This document shows positions 43,501 through 55,558 of a stretch of 64,000 bases of DNA, one piece after another (position 1 is the first letter of the stretch; each line of letters begins with the position of its first letter). Source of the stretch: Atopsyche davidsoni (lineage: Eukaryota; Arthropoda; Insecta; Trichoptera; Hydrobiosidae); assembly GCA_022113835.1 (NCBI GenBank), contig JAILWY010000014.1, forward strand, positions 11,099,501 to 11,163,500, in the 5' to 3' direction. Below the pieces are notes generated by a model that saw nothing but the letters and a program-made list of their open reading frames with translations, had not been told where the DNA came from and made no database searches. The translations under genes and the position numbers were made by a program.

Positions 43501-46500
43501 GTCCAAAGGTCTGAGCAGACGGTCGCAGAAATAACCTCTTGCGTAATGGCATTGAACCCGGGATTTCATCCTTGCGCTGCTGGAGCTCGTGCCAAAAATC
43601 TACTGTTGTTTTGTTTTTATTTTTTTTTTTATCTTGAAATTCCTCATTTCGACGCTTTTGGTCGTTCTCGATCGGTCCAGATAAAAGCGGTTTTCACGAT
43701 GTTTTATAGGCGCGGTGTAATTTTTTACGCAAGCGTGTTTTTAATCAAGTGTGCGATATTAAATCAACTAAGATGATTGATATATTTTTTATTTATGTAA
43801 AAACTCATCTTAGGGAAAAAGTAAAAAACAGTCTATTTTTGTTTCATTTATGATACTGGCCCAGAGAATGAATCTACAAAGTAGATATATCATCACTATC
43901 ATTCTGACTTCGGCAAGATATTTCCACACGCAAATACCTGACCTATAATATCAATGTTAATCGACCATTTCTTAAATAACTATACTAACTTTTAGATTCA
44001 TAAGTTGTATAAAACCGACAAGGAAATCTCAATGTCGTGCATACTGGAAGAGCGTGATTTGTTTGGACCATGAAGTCCAAGTGAATAAATGATGAGTTAT
44101 CGGAATTGATGACTCGGTAATTTAAGTGTCCACACGAGACTGTGTTGATCTTTGAGCGATCTCTGAACTGCATTTGACGCATTTGTTGATCTTCTGATCT
44201 TGATCAATAGCTCTAATTTTTAGAAACGCAATAAATCATGATATTCATGAGATTACGCCATACACAAGTAGCAGGAATTTTATTACAACAATATTTTGTA
44301 CGCATGTTGAGGAATATTATTGTATCATGAAACATGTTGTTTCCATCCCAATATAAAAACAGGATATATTTTACGATGTAAAAAAATAAATCATATTTGT
44401 TGCATTTAATATGAGCTTGAATGCTTTCACTGTATTTAAATATTAGACATTGTATAAATGTGTTTATTTAGTTGTCAAATTAGAGTAATTTTGTATAAGT
44501 AAATCAATTAGTTACGAATGTGTTGAAAGGTTTTTTTTTTTGTCTTACTTGCTATTTTCGAAATGGATTGCTCCCGAGTTTGATCGTCTCGTCCGATCAT
44601 GAACAGAAGTCCGCCATTTATGAGGACATTTTTTGTAAACAGTTTGATTGGACGACCCCGATCGAGGCGAGGGACGGCAATTTAAACATAATCGGAAATT
44701 GAAAAACAATACGGCCAGCTCGAGTGGTCAATTGAGAAAGTCCACAAGGGGGGGACGAGAAGGTGGGAGAAGGTGACTATGACGTCATTTGTATTTTTTA
44801 TTTGTTTTTTATTATTCTGCGACTGAGCAAAGTCGAAAATAGAGACGACGAAACGTACAAATGCGATAGCCATTTTAAATTAAATAAGGGTAAAAAATAA
44901 TCAGATATCTGTGTGTCGATTTGGCTTGAACATTTGATTTATAAGACTGTTATATAACAACTGAGTCATGTTTATTAATTGAAGGGTTGCGCTTGTACGA
45001 GTAGTATTATATTATTATTAAATATGATGTTACTGGATTTCGCTACTCGTTTGCGTCTCGCCAGTTGTCGATAATAAATATTCTTTATAAATATGAGGAA
45101 AGAGGTTTTCTTCGTTTCACACTTTCCTCCTACGATATCCTTTAAAAAAAATTATAGCATATTTAAAAAAAATGAAAACGAGGTGTTTTACTTTAAAAAT
45201 TTTTTTTAAAATAAAATCGTACCAATGAAATACGTTATATTTTAGGTTTTATTGATTGTGAATTCAGAATCAGTTAAATATTTAAGTATAATTACAATAT
45301 GTTTTATTAAATTAAAAAAAAAGCATAGTGTATTCCATTCTAAAATGAAGGGTTGTGCATGTACGAGTAATATTTTATTACATAATTATGCTCCTTGTTT
45401 GCATCTCGCCAACTTGTTGTCGACAGCAAGTATTCTTTTTAAAAAAATAGACACGTGTTCAATATTTAATTCATAATATTTCTAGTAGCACAAAGTATGA
45501 TTTATGCAAAAAAAACAATTGCTAACAGCCCTATTATTGATATTAGAGCTTGTAGATATTTGGCAGTGTGTCCACGCGGACAAGGTCGCCGTTACAGAAT
45601 TAAATCCCTTTTTTCCGCCCAGCGGTAAACAAACGCGGAAGAGTCGCGACGCGAGGGACGCGCTCCTCTGCCAGCCGCGAGGCCTTCATCCAAGCCTTCG
45701 ACCCCCGGACCAGCGACGGAATGCTGCTCGTTCAGCAGCTGCCCTCCCTTGCCAACGAGCTCATCAAAAGGCTCGCGACCTTTATCAGTGAATACCACTC
45801 CGAGGTTTGTAGCCCTCCACGCACGCGGTGACACCACTCGCGAATCAGCCAACAGCGTCCCTTTATTTTGGGTGTATTTTTGTGGTTTTGACCAAGTAAA
45901 ACAAAGCAAAGTATTAGTACATACTATTGGATAGTCGCAACTTATCAGTGCAAATACAAGAAGTATTTTTGTGATTTTCTACATTTATTTTTATTTTTGT
46001 TGCGTACAACCTTTTGTGCTGGCATTTACAAAAAAAGTTGTGCGAAACTAGTCACAAAAATCAAAATGCGGAAAATCATCAATCGTCAATTTTATTTTAG
46101 TCAAAAAAATTTTAGTGAAGTAGTATAAAAGTGTTATTTGATAAAACTCGTGATAATAATTAAATAAAGTTATTTGAAAACATTACGGTGTAGAAGGTCC
46201 CGGGGACCCACTCACTACACTATTTTCCCCTTAGAAAACCATGAACACTGGCTCGCAGTGAAATGGTCGCGTGATGAAGAAGAAAACATTTCACACATAA
46301 CGCAACTATAAAAATTGATTTTTATTTTTTAAATATATTTTTTTCAAAACATGTCCAATTTTTTTATTATTTACTAAATGTATTTTTTAATTTTTACCTG
46401 TAATTCAATTCTTCAGTAATTTTGTTACACAAAAAATAAAAGCAAAGTGGCAGGCATAATTTATTTAGATGACTCAAAAGAGGCCATTATTCATCATTAG

Positions 46501-49500
46501 ACGAGTGGTGGCTCATTATCCCACCTCATTTTAAATACTCATTTATAATATCTTCTGAAGAGAATTTATTGCAAAAGGTCATTTATTTTAGGAGTAAAAA
46601 TAAATATTTCAACCAGAAGATACAAAAATAATTAAATATTATTTGATTATAATATTTACAAAAGTAAAATATAAAAATGTTTTTAAATCGTTGGGTTATT
46701 GTGGCAAATCTATTTGAAGAAAACGATTTTCCTTTACGCAGTCAATAAATACTCAGGCAGTAAATATTTGTAATATACCACGATGTATGTAAATAGCTGA
46801 CATTGGCTCTAAACATTGCTGCATTACTTTGTCGGGAGAAGATAGATAAGTGAGTATGTTCAAATTATATTATCTGAGTATTACTCTAAAATAATAGGTT
46901 GTATAAAGACCCAGAATTGCTATTGGGAAGATATTCTTGTATGCATTGTGTTTGCCTCAGTCAAACTGTAAACTAGATAATCTTTATGATGTAAAAATAA
47001 TATTGTACAAAACATACCATGCTCACTAATAGTAAATATAGAGTTAGTAAAATATCTGATAATATTTTCATAATAGTCTTATCAGTCACCTTGTAGGCAT
47101 AACCAAAATAGGTAAATATTGGGTGATTCACAGATGATGATATGAGAGAAGTTTTCGTAAGAAGAAACGTGTCTTTTCACAATTAATAAAATTTTTCACT
47201 TTATGGTCTTGATTTGATACATTGTTACCCAAAGAATTATATATCTATATTCTAGTGTGGTTAAATGTTTATCAACTGATGTAGACAATGTAAACAACTT
47301 CTAAATCATTTATATTACTTGTATACTGAAGCAATAGACCCACATGCATTTATTTGGAAACCATGCATTTATTATGTAGAATCCATCTATGGCATGATCA
47401 ATGTTTGTATGCAAAAAACTTTTCCACTGCTGTCCCAGTATAGATGAAAATTTTCATTTGTTCATAAAATTTTTTTGCTCATAAAATGCACTTTCAAACA
47501 TTTTGGTTTTACCATATATGGAAGCAATTTTTTTTAAAACAATATTTTACCTTTTACTAGTCATCAAAAATCATATTTGTTCACAACAAAGAATTCAACG
47601 AATACTATATTTATGCAATCATTTTTCTTATTTTAATACATGCATTGCAAAAAATATTTAATTTGCACAGACGTTGACATTTTATTTCCAGATTAATGAC
47701 TTTTGTTCAACCGTTTGTTGACAATTTGCATTTTTGTGCAGGGTCACCTTGAGGTGCGCAGTGAGTTAAATAAGTGGCATCGAAGCCCATTGGTATTGGA
47801 TGCGGGAGCATTAGGAGACTTGCCGGCCGTGTATCGCATCAGTCCTCTGGAACCACACCAGCTGCCTGTTGTTGGAGTGTACATTGACCCCCGAGTGCAC
47901 ACGGGGTTCCGTTACAGAGTGCGCCCTCTTGAAGTAAATATATTTTCTGTGTTTTTGTTTTTAGGATAATGCTCAGTTTTGCTTAGTATTAATATAAATA
48001 ATTGATTTTTAACATGTAGCACTTTCGATTGATTAGACATGAACTGATGTATTTATTATTTTTCAGGAGTTTGATGAAATAACAGTAGCGAAGAAATCTC
48101 GTTGCCTGTTTCAACAGAAAGCTCTCACATTACTCAGCATTGGACGAGGCTATGCCAGAAGATTTACGTTTGAGTGCGGTGATTCTACCCTCAATAATAA
48201 TGAAAATTATTTCTGGAGCGACTCAAGACCTGAGGGGTTTGCATTTGAGATCGAAGTTGTGTCTATCGGTGACAAGTTCACTGTTTATGATACCAATCAT
48301 GAACCCCAAGGAACGCTGGAAGTTGTTCAACTACAGGTAATTTATTGTGTCTCATAAAAAAAGTATTCAGGTTACGTATTTATAGTTTGTGATGTTAAAT
48401 GTTGTAACAATAATCATTCTTTATAATGGAAATTGTGTTTGTACTGATGTGGGAAAATATTTTATTGTTATAGAAAGAACAAGTTGAAATTCAACAGAAT
48501 ATCCAAAACGATGGCTCAATTGAAAAAAGAGTAAAAGTGTACACCCTCTGCAAGATTGAGTGGTATGAGAAGAGCGGAGAGACTAACCTTATTCCCGTCT
48601 CGGGTACCGCTATTGTTAAGAAGTTCCGCGGGAAGATGGCTGCTTCCGTTGTCAAAGTCCTTAATGTAACAATCGGTATGAAATTAAACAAGAAGGGTTA
48701 CGAACTCAAGCCTGGCGTGCAGTCATGCTTGAGAAGGACGACAGTGGCCGGGAAAGAAATCGGAGATGTTCCTACTAAATATACCATTGTTGGGTTAGAA
48801 CACTATGAGCTCCCTGTTGTTGGTGGGTCAAATTCACATTGCTTGCTTTATTCTAGTTATATGTTTTAAACGACGAATCTAAATGTATATATATATTTCT
48901 TGTATAATAGGTACTTTTGTGGATCCTCGAATTATTGCCGGATTCCATTACCGAGTGCGTCCAGTTGGCTGGCGACGCCACCTGTTTCAAGGTCGTTCCC
49001 TTTTGCTACAGTCAGTTGGTATGGGCTATGGCAAACGGCTGGTCTTCCAGCCAGATACTCTCAATTCTCCAGAGAACTATTTCTATTCTGACTCTCATGC
49101 TGATGGTGTGGGAATAGAACCGAGGGCTGTTCATACCGGAATGAAGTTCAGAGTAACTGCTAATGGGGTACGTTGACAATTTCTAGTATTGCATATGTAA
49201 TCCATCAAATATTTATTAGTAATTTCTATTGTTTTTGACTTTTAGGAACATCTCGGGGAAGCAACTGTATTCCGTGCTGATATGCCTCAAATAGAAGAGA
49301 AAACTGAAATGGTGTCCATTCTGGGCAAGACTAGGAAGGCTGTTGAAAAACATATTCAAATTGATGTAACCTGCCACATGAAGCTGGCCACGACTGGTGG
49401 TGGTTCAGTGGACTCCGAAGTGCACCTCATGAGAGTATCAGGAGTTGCATTGGTGAGGAAGAATCCTGAGAGCTCAAAAGCACATATTGTCAAAGTGTAC

Positions 49501-49578
49501 AAGGTCGGCTTGGATTCCCAACTGAATCAGCTATTCGTGCAGTCCCAGACCGAACTCACTTTCCACCCTACACCCTGA
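37525..49578 (+). CDS. Unrecognised two-repeat protein, nine proposed exons, about 635 aa
   Basis: Proposed exons are 37525-37695, 40085-40177, 42867-42927, 45623-45804, 47742-47933, 48067-48336, 48474-48822, 48911-49167 and 49246-49578. All phases agree. The third exon is the weakest call, chosen because a 3n+1 exon is required there. The ATG at 37525 has an in-frame stop upstream at 37501. Residues 1-170 are low-complexity: Ala/Pro/Arg-rich, then acidic (QEGDSDGEDILLDQE). The rest is two diverged units of about 220 residues: LPVVGVYIDPR (210) against LPVVGTFVDPR (436), SIGRGYARRFTF (257) against SVGMGYGKRLVF (474), and YFWSDS (281) against YFYSDS (496). The units look beta-rich, with no signal peptide or membrane segment. 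Function unknown; possibly nuclear from the acidic/basic N-terminus. I match it to no family. The stop at 49576-49578 is followed by AATAAA-like signals near 49960. Confidence 0.75.
37745..37977. repeat. Palindromic hairpin element, copy 1
   Basis: A near-perfect inverted repeat centred near 37886. The arms read ACTTGAGTGATTTTCCAC, then GTGACCGGTTTCGCCAACC and TTTCACGTTGGCATTATC, and the reverse complement follows. It is the best example of a family also found at 38250, 38340, 45965 and 63085. It lies in intron 1 of the two-repeat gene. Confidence 0.85.
38250..38340. repeat. Palindromic hairpin element, half copy
   Basis: One arm only: TTTGATAATGCCAACGTG, then GGTTGGCGAAACCGGTCAC and the CTCAAGTATTTTATTC end. 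It abuts the next full copy. Confidence 0.8.
38341..38572. repeat. Palindromic hairpin element, copy 2
   Basis: A full inverted repeat with the same arm sequence and a different AT-rich centre (around 38425-38470). Confidence 0.85.
38668..38805. repeat. Imperfect inverted repeat
   Basis: ACACGTAGCAACAAATTG with AACAATGGTGTA near 38668-38702 returns in reverse complement at 38749-38805, where an insertion of about 20 nt splits the arm. A foldback or MITE relic. Confidence 0.6.
38859..38955 (+). mobile_element. Tigger/pogo-like transposon end
   Basis: CAGTAATACCCCGCTTTACG preceded by TA, followed by GCG/CGC-rich imperfect repeats, has the form of Tigger/pogo terminal repeats. No transposase is recognisable next to it. 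Confidence 0.45.
39228..39575 (+). CDS. Unrecognised ORF in intron 1 of the two-repeat gene
   Basis: An uninterrupted frame of 115 codons. From about residue 14 the composition looks protein-like (VNVEDITRLDRETASLP, later KPLIEIYLVDWNQIIYTIDY and a basic stretch RLPPKKKGLIRQ). A possible acceptor ACACAAG just before GTTAATGTTG suggests the real exon could start near 39269. It lies downstream of a Tigger-like terminus, so it may derive from a mobile element. I do not recognise the family. Confidence 0.35.
   Translation: MFLIWILNNFPVHKVNVEDITRLDRETASLPCGDRPRVFHHWQVMEVKMIGSLRSMSKRKNSKPLIEIYLVDWNQIIYTIDYNSVRLPPKKKGLIRQNRLSIHYATNKYHGYHKE
40178..42866. other. Intron 2 of the two-repeat gene
   Basis: AT-rich, with one GC-richer part at 40600-41150 that includes a G-rich run. 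No exon, RNA gene or clear mobile element was recognised. Confidence 0.5.
41023..41074 (+). other. G-rich tract with G-quadruplex potential
   Basis: Repeated runs of three to five G separated by one to four bases (GGGAGGGGGTGGGGGAGGG and on) satisfy the usual four-run quadruplex pattern several times over on the plus strand. Confidence 0.6.
43000..43007. promoter_or_regulatory. Perfect CRE/ATF palindrome TGACGTCA
   Basis: The eight-base binding site of CREB/ATF-type bZIP factors, inside a GC-richer intronic island. Occupancy is unknown. Confidence 0.3.
44780..44787. promoter_or_regulatory. Second perfect CRE/ATF palindrome
   Basis: TGACGTCA in another GC-richer island of the same intron. 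Confidence 0.3.
44985..45450. repeat. Diverged direct repeat pair
   Basis: GAAGGGTTGCGCTTGTACGA with following sequence at about 44985-45085 is repeated with changes at 45346-45445 (GAAGGGTTGTGCATGTACGA). Both halves end with a GCATCTCGCCA-like and TTGTCGA block. Confidence 0.6.
45961..46125. repeat. Diverged palindromic hairpin element
   Basis: Arms GATTTTCTACATTTATTTTT and AAAATGCGGAAAATCA surround ACAACCTTTTGTGCTGGCAT and GTTGTGCGAAACTAGTCAC. It keeps the plan of the 37745 family with many changes. Confidence 0.55.
46185..46300 (+). repeat. Dispersed repeat, copy 1
   Basis: GGTCCCGGGGACCCACTCAC, TTAGAAAACCATGAAC and CAGTGAAATGGTC in order match, with changes, 63865-63985. Probably a LINE or SINE 3' fragment. 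Confidence 0.45.
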
Positions 49579-50691
49579 AATGTTTATTCCCTCTTCGCCT
49601 ACATAGGATCATCTCAATTAATAATGAAATATTATTGTGATGGTCTATAATGAATGCCGGCTGGTGGTTCAATTGCACCTAGAGAAATTGTTCAATGAAA
49701 GACCTGAATACTACTACCAACCCTGTTGTAATAATCAGATAATCAGATTCTGGAAGAATTTCCAGCTTTTATCTTTCTTTTGTCAGGAGAGAACAGACTT
49801 GTGTCTGATTGGCTATATTACAAGTTAATATGAAATGGAAAAATAACTGTATCTTTAAATCTGATGAGGCATAAATGTTATTAATATCAATTATCAAGAA
49901 GTTTTGATCATGTGTTTAAGGTCTTATTATTGGAATTAAATACATTAGAAATATAATAAAATCCATCGTAATATTTAAGTAATTATTTTTTTATATACTT
50001 TTGAGTTAGAAAAAGGGTTTGTAAATGCTAACATAAATTCACATTCAAAATTATGAATTTATAGTGACTCAACACAAAATCATACTCAAGTTATATTAAA
50101 TTAATAGATATGAAATATTTAGTTTTATTTCATCGTTTTAACTTATAAATGTAAAAAAAATACATGAGATACGTATTAACATAGCCACATTGTTGATGTT
50201 ACGATGCTATTAATGTTTAATAAGAAATAGATACAGCTATTTAGAATATATGCAGGAGCTTTATTGACAAAAAAACTTTTATTTAGTTTACAATCGTAAA
50301 CGATAAATCAATAAGTGTTTTTTAATAAAATGATATTACAAAATATTGTGAGCATGCATGACTTCTATAAGTTTTTCAATTCAAATAATAAAAGATACAA
50401 AACAACATGAAAATTGCTTTGGATGCGGATGATCAGTAATTAACATTTATCAACAGTATTATTGGATTAAATTGTATTTTGACAATTCTACAATAAATTA
50501 TAAAATATTTAAAAAGAGAGGTGTTTTTTTTATTTTAATTTTTTTATTCCCGTAAAAATGATCTCAGCATCGTTGGGCAAAATGTGAAAAATGAAGAAAA
50601 GTCTACCCTAATAGAGTTTAAAAAGAACTGAATATTTGCATGTGAATGTGGTGAATGTGAGAAATTGACCAATGACTGTATTCTTATATAG

Positions 50692-50760
50692 CAGGGGTGG
50701 CAAAAGCGTCGACCGCCTAACTATTTGGAGTCATCCGCCTGTCTGATATGTATACATTTC
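50692..50760 (+). mobile_element. hAT-like terminus
   Basis: CAGGGGTGGCAAAAGCG matches the form of hAT terminal repeats. No matching inverted end was found nearby. Confidence 0.4.
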
Positions 50761-50986
50761 TGATGCCCGTCCCACATAAACTAATTAGTTTGTGAGATAA
50801 ATAATTATTTCCTCATATTAAAATTATTTGATATCGAATATGTATTATATAGGTTTATTTTAGGATTTAAATTACTACTTTTCTTATGATTACGTGTTGA
50901 TAGATCCCTGCCTGTAATTTAAAAAAACAAGTCGCTCGTAGTGCTCAAAAGTTTATCAACTTCTGTTATATAGTTATTAACCCTTT

Positions 50987-51060
50987 GCACTCGAGGCCGT
51001 TTCCACGCGGACTAATCAGCAACCCAATGCGTTAATATACCACCACTTAATGTAAGAAGC
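50987..51060 (+). mobile_element. piggyBac-like terminus at TTAA
   Basis: TTAA followed by CCCTTTGCACTCGAGGCC has the form of piggyBac-like terminal repeats, which insert at TTAA. A partner end was not found. Confidence 0.4.
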
Positions 51061-51601
51061 CTCTCTACTGACATATAGATATATTGTTTTCTACTACCCC
51101 CTGCAAATTCAACACCACCAAATATGAAAAGTGAAATTACTCAGGTGTTTTAAAAACAATGCAGTGCATACTAAAATCTGTATTGTACATATCAGGCATT
51201 TCCCTGCGGTAGGTTTTAGTAGATATAGCTTACACATCGTTTCAATCAGAAATGTTACTTTTCAGTATTCCTGTAACTGTAATAATCATTGCAGCGTTAT
51301 ATTTAAAAATCACAGATGTCACTAAAGTACAACTATTGTACATTTTTGGATTATGGTAGTAATCCTATTCACCGCTTGGAGTCAAAAATAAAATGAAAAA
51401 ATATATTTATAAAATTATACTTATTATTTAAAATTAATACGCATATATGAATTAAATAAATAAACGTATGTATAAAAAAATATATTCCACAATATTTTTT
51501 TAATATAAATGATTTACTGGTATAAGTGCAAAGCGCCCCTGGCGTTGGATAGCGTGAGTGACAGTGCGAGTTCCTACTCCTACTTCGTACGAAGCCGCAG
51601 T

Positions 51602-51607
51602 TCAGTC
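51602..51607 (+). promoter_or_regulatory. Possible initiator (Inr) of the integrin gene
   Basis: TCAGTC matches the arthropod initiator, lies 153 nt before the ATG, and starts a GC-richer leader. No TATA box is evident. Confidence 0.25.
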
Positions 51608-51759
51608 TGTTAGTGACGGCGGGCAGGAAGCGGCATGTCGCAGCTCTGGAGCTGGATTCCCTGTCGCGATGTCTCGCTTGATCGGAAAAGTGTAAACAAA
51701 CAGTACAGCTTCGCGATTCAATAAATTGTGAATTACTCCAGTGTTGGCGACTTGCTAAA

Positions 51760-51932
51760 ATGGAAGTGAACATGTTGCCATTAGTTTTTGCTGTTTTAAT
51801 TTACATCTGTGAAACTTCTTGTTTTAACCTGGACACCTGGATTCCCGTGATTAAGCAAGGAGAAGCGGGCTCATATTTCGGGTTTTCAATAGCGCAGCAT
51901 CAGACAATAACAAATGACAGTACAGTTAGCTG
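51760..51932 (+). CDS. Integrin alpha subunit, first coding exon (signal peptide and start of beta-propeller)
   Basis: ATG-started exon ending CTG|GTAAGA in phase 2. Residues 1-20 are a signal peptide (hydrophobic LPLVFAVLIYI). The mature start FNLDTWIPVIKQGEAGSYFG is the characteristic N-terminus of alpha integrins, the first blade of the seven-bladed FG-GAP propeller; the exon stops at ...NDSTVSW. Alpha integrins pair with a beta subunit at the plasma membrane and bind extracellular matrix. Only 57 residues are in the window: the next exon would encode the first LLVGAP-like strand and was not found in the following 12 kb. Which insect alpha class (PS1, PS2 or PS3-like) cannot be decided from this exon. 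Confidence 0.85.
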
Positions 51933-54900
51933 GTAAGATGATTCTGTATATTGTTAATAATTTTTAAATGCGTACTGTAAATAAACAATGATAAATACTT
52001 AGAAGCTTGTTGTAGAACACTAACAGATAATTTTTCATGCTGGTTAATTTTTATCTCCGTGTAAAAAAATATGTTTAAAATAAACGGTTGACTGTTCAGA
52101 TTTACCTGCGCGCTGTGTACAGGTGTGTGAGCACAAGAAACGCCGTTCTTGGACTTTTATCACGCTGAAAAACTATCGAGAGCAATTCACAAATATTATT
52201 TGCCAACGTTAATCTCATAAGCACGTGCTTTATATTTATAGTAAAATTTGTAAACAATTGTTGTTTTTGATTAAGAAAAAGTTGTAAATAATAACTTACG
52301 AGTAAAGATAAGATTAGATATAAACATAATGGTAGTATTATTAAAAAATATATATATTATTTAGATGATTTTGTGGTATCTCGGTGGTTGAGCTACTTCC
52401 ATGTGACCATCTTCTATATATATATAATTTGCATTTTATCAATGGACTAGGTTCAAAAAATATATGGATGTTTTAGTATTAAGCTAATAAAAGTATGATT
52501 GCCTTGTACAAAAACATAACTATGATTAATTTTTTTTCTAATTACCAACGTTGATAACGATAACTTACTTGTCGGCTATATTTATTGGTAACTGTGTATT
52601 AGCAAATTTTAAGAACATATTTCTACCATTGGATAATAAACTAAAAATATAATCTAATTACCTGATTCGTTGCGATAATAATAGTGAAATCCAAGCATAA
52701 GTATTTCGGATTTTCACATCAAGTAATTCTTATGCCGTTTTCATCCTACGATTGTCGTCTCGCTCAATATAAAACGCACGCGGGCTTGCCTTGTCGCTGG
52801 AGTCACGTCACAACACCAGCTTACTAAATTAAAGGCTCAGTGACTAAATAATAGGCCCTGACCACATTTAAAAGGGTTGTACCATTATGCTCCTGATATT
52901 TTAAATCGCAACAACATGTTCAGCATTAAGCCCGTGTTTGAACAGTTGAAACAGTTTTCGTAGATGGGCAAACACGGATATTCTGTTTTGTATGTCCTGC
53001 TTTGTTCAGAGTAAACATTTTATCATATTCTACAATCTGAAAAAAAAAGACCCATAGAATAGCTCGCGTGGCTTCATTGATTTAGGTTTCTAAAGATTTA
53101 GAAGGAATGTTAGACGAAATATTGTTGAAAACAATATTTCGTTACAAAAGACACGCTGTAGTGATTTTAATTTATAACGGTTTATCTAAGCCTTAGTATT
53201 TAATGTTTTTGTCCGAGAGCACTTTCATTTTGATATTTTTTATTAAAAATAAATTGTGATTTCCCACATTTTATATGAAATGTAGAGAATCACAAAAATA
53301 AATAAAACTCATACTGATTTGACAAGTTTTGGGATTGTAAAATATAGAGAAAAAATAAACTAAGTAACGGGCCATTTATGGCAGCTGACATGAATGATTA
53401 AATATTAATATTGAATATTTGGTAAATCCGCATTTTCAGTATGGTTTTAGTTAATATTCCGATTATCCAAACACGTATAATATGACATGACAGACAGTTT
53501 GAGCATTTTCGGTTCGGATTCGTCGCATCCGGTTCCACCTGCTTCTCAATTTCAGACTTGTTGGTGAAAAGTAAACTGTCCATATTCCAGACCCCCATAC
53601 GGAATATCACAACAAACAAGCAATCAAAAGTAATTGTCCGTTTCCCGCATCGACAACAAAATAGCAGCGGCGGCGGAAATGCAGGGAACGCATTCGCTCC
53701 AATTTACCTAAACTGCATGCATCGCTTCCCATGCACTTGCCGATAAAACACAGCCGACAGCTTTAATTCCGCCGGGCTTGCCTGGACTCACCTCCATCGC
53801 AGCATGCATGCTGGGCGTCAGGGTAAAGAACCGAATAATTTTACGTTAAATATTTATCATTGTGCAGAATATATTATAGTTCCTCTGTTCAATAAAATGA
53901 GAAGTCGCTTCGTAGAAACTTTGTTTGCATTTCGGATGACACGCGCCCCCTAAAACGGTGTTAAATTCTTACGTAAGCATAAATGCTTCGACTTTATTTT
54001 ATCGTGGTTTGAATGCTTACAAAAAAATATATTAATTACTCAAGTGTATTGGAGTGTAAATATTTCTGTGTAAATATGCACATATAGGCTTGTGAATATT
54101 CAAAACTATTGACTATGTAGTAATATGAATCTGTTCCACGACTCGCGGCCGGGTAAAGATTCTTGAGATTTTGGGTCGTCCCTGATGAGGCGATCGTATC
54201 AAGATGTGATGTTCTTACACTCGCACTTCTGGCTAACGAACCGCAGACGTCCGTCCAGCCTGTCAGACGCAAAAAAAAAACCCGACAAGAGCTGATCGCA
54301 TTGCTCTGGCTCGATCTCCACCTGGAGGCCTGAGCAGAGCCCCGCGGACATGACTCCTGCCCGTCGAGCGATCGCATCCAAGATTATACGTGAACAAAGA
54401 CCACTGTTGAATAGGTTTAATCAATCCGCATTTTTCAAGTTTATTGTGTTTACAATATTTAGGTAATTAAATCACACATGACACCTCCACATCTCTAAGT
54501 AAGCACTCGCAGAGTATATCTCATATTCAGATGAAGCGAACAATGCGATGTGACAATGTGTTTTTCTTCGCCGTAGATTTGTTGTGAATATAAGCCGGCT
54601 GATTTAATTTCGCAAACAACCGGTCAGCGTATATAATTAATATATTTTGTACACAGCGAGTATTGCGATCGTGGGAATCATAACTGCATAGATAGCGACT
54701 TCAAACGTGGCCAGAAGTAACCGCAATTTGATTGCTAATGGTGCGTTTTTACGAGGAATGAAGAAGGAGGTTTCGCGATTCCTGTTATGCAGAGCGCCAG
54801 GCCGGCGCAGGTACTAATTGAGGCAGAAGCCGCGGGGAGAGCAGGTGAAATTCCCGAGAGGCGGATGATTGCCGCTCTCCCCGCGGGAACTTCGAAAAAT

Positions 54901-55556
54901 CTCTTGATGGCGAAATTGCCCGATAGAGAGGCTCAAACGCAGTCGAGACCTGATTCTTCCGACAAAGAAACTGACAAGTTTTTGTGTCAACAACAATTAT
55001 CATCGACAGCTGTGTAATAGTGAGAGAATATCTCAGCGGAGCGTTTACAGTTTTTTTTCTCAAGACTTTTGCAGAGTATAAATCTAATCGATTGAATGCG
55101 CTGCATTTGTAGAATGGCCGGGAAAGGTCGATGCCCCTCGCCGTAGTACGAGGCGTTTGAAGGTGTCTTTGTTGCAATACCTAAGATTGTAGATTGAAAG
55201 AAATACGTTTGTAGCAAATTATGTAATGTATCACGAATTCGCACACTGAAACGTGGCTTCTGTATATTATTCTCACGGAGCGACAGGACAGGTGATTTGA
55301 AAGGATTTTGTGCTGTCCGTTCTTAGAAAAAACTACCTGCTCCCGTTCTTGGAAGATATTTTTTTTCACTGAAGTATCGATAGTGTGGCTAACTTCTTTC
55401 TAAAGCGATTACTCGGTTACCCGTGTTTTCTATTACTGTATTACTGAACTGTACATAACTAAGTATATATGAATCTATTTTTCCAAAATCCAAAAGCATC
55501 AAACCAGTCTTTTAATCATTTTAACCATCTTAGATAAATTTAGGTCGAATCAAAAT
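51933..55556. other. Presumed integrin intron 1, left part
   Basis: AT-rich sequence with GC-richer islands at about 53630-53830, 54110-54400 and 54700-55180. These have open frames on both strands, as GC-rich DNA does, but no splice context or known domains. They may be regulatory. Confidence 0.45.
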
Positions 55557-55558
55557 AA

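Larger units (their letters stand above)
42928..45622. other. Intron 3 of the two-repeat gene, with GC-richer islands
   Basis: Islands at about 42930-43080, 43320-43780 and 44560-44790 are clearly richer in GC than the rest and have no credible coding frame. Two perfect TGACGTCA sites (43000-43007, 44780-44787) lie in them. These are candidate regulatory elements, by composition only. Confidence 0.4.
49579..51759. other. Spacer between the two-repeat gene and the integrin gene
   Basis: 3' UTR of the upstream gene, AT-rich spacer, a hAT-like end (50692) and a piggyBac-like end (50987). The last 200 bp form the GC-richer presumed 5' UTR of the integrin gene. Confidence 0.55.

Noticed and set aside
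43546..43600. Possible tRNA (B-box-like GGGTTCAATGCC on the minus strand)
   Set aside because: No matching A box, anticodon arm or acceptor stem could be folded.
45504..45791. Plus-strand 95-codon ORF with ATG at 45504
   Set aside because: It overlaps the real exon 45623-45804 in the wrong frame. The frame giving SREAFIQAFDPRTSDGMLL ends at a proper donor and joins the next exon in phase.
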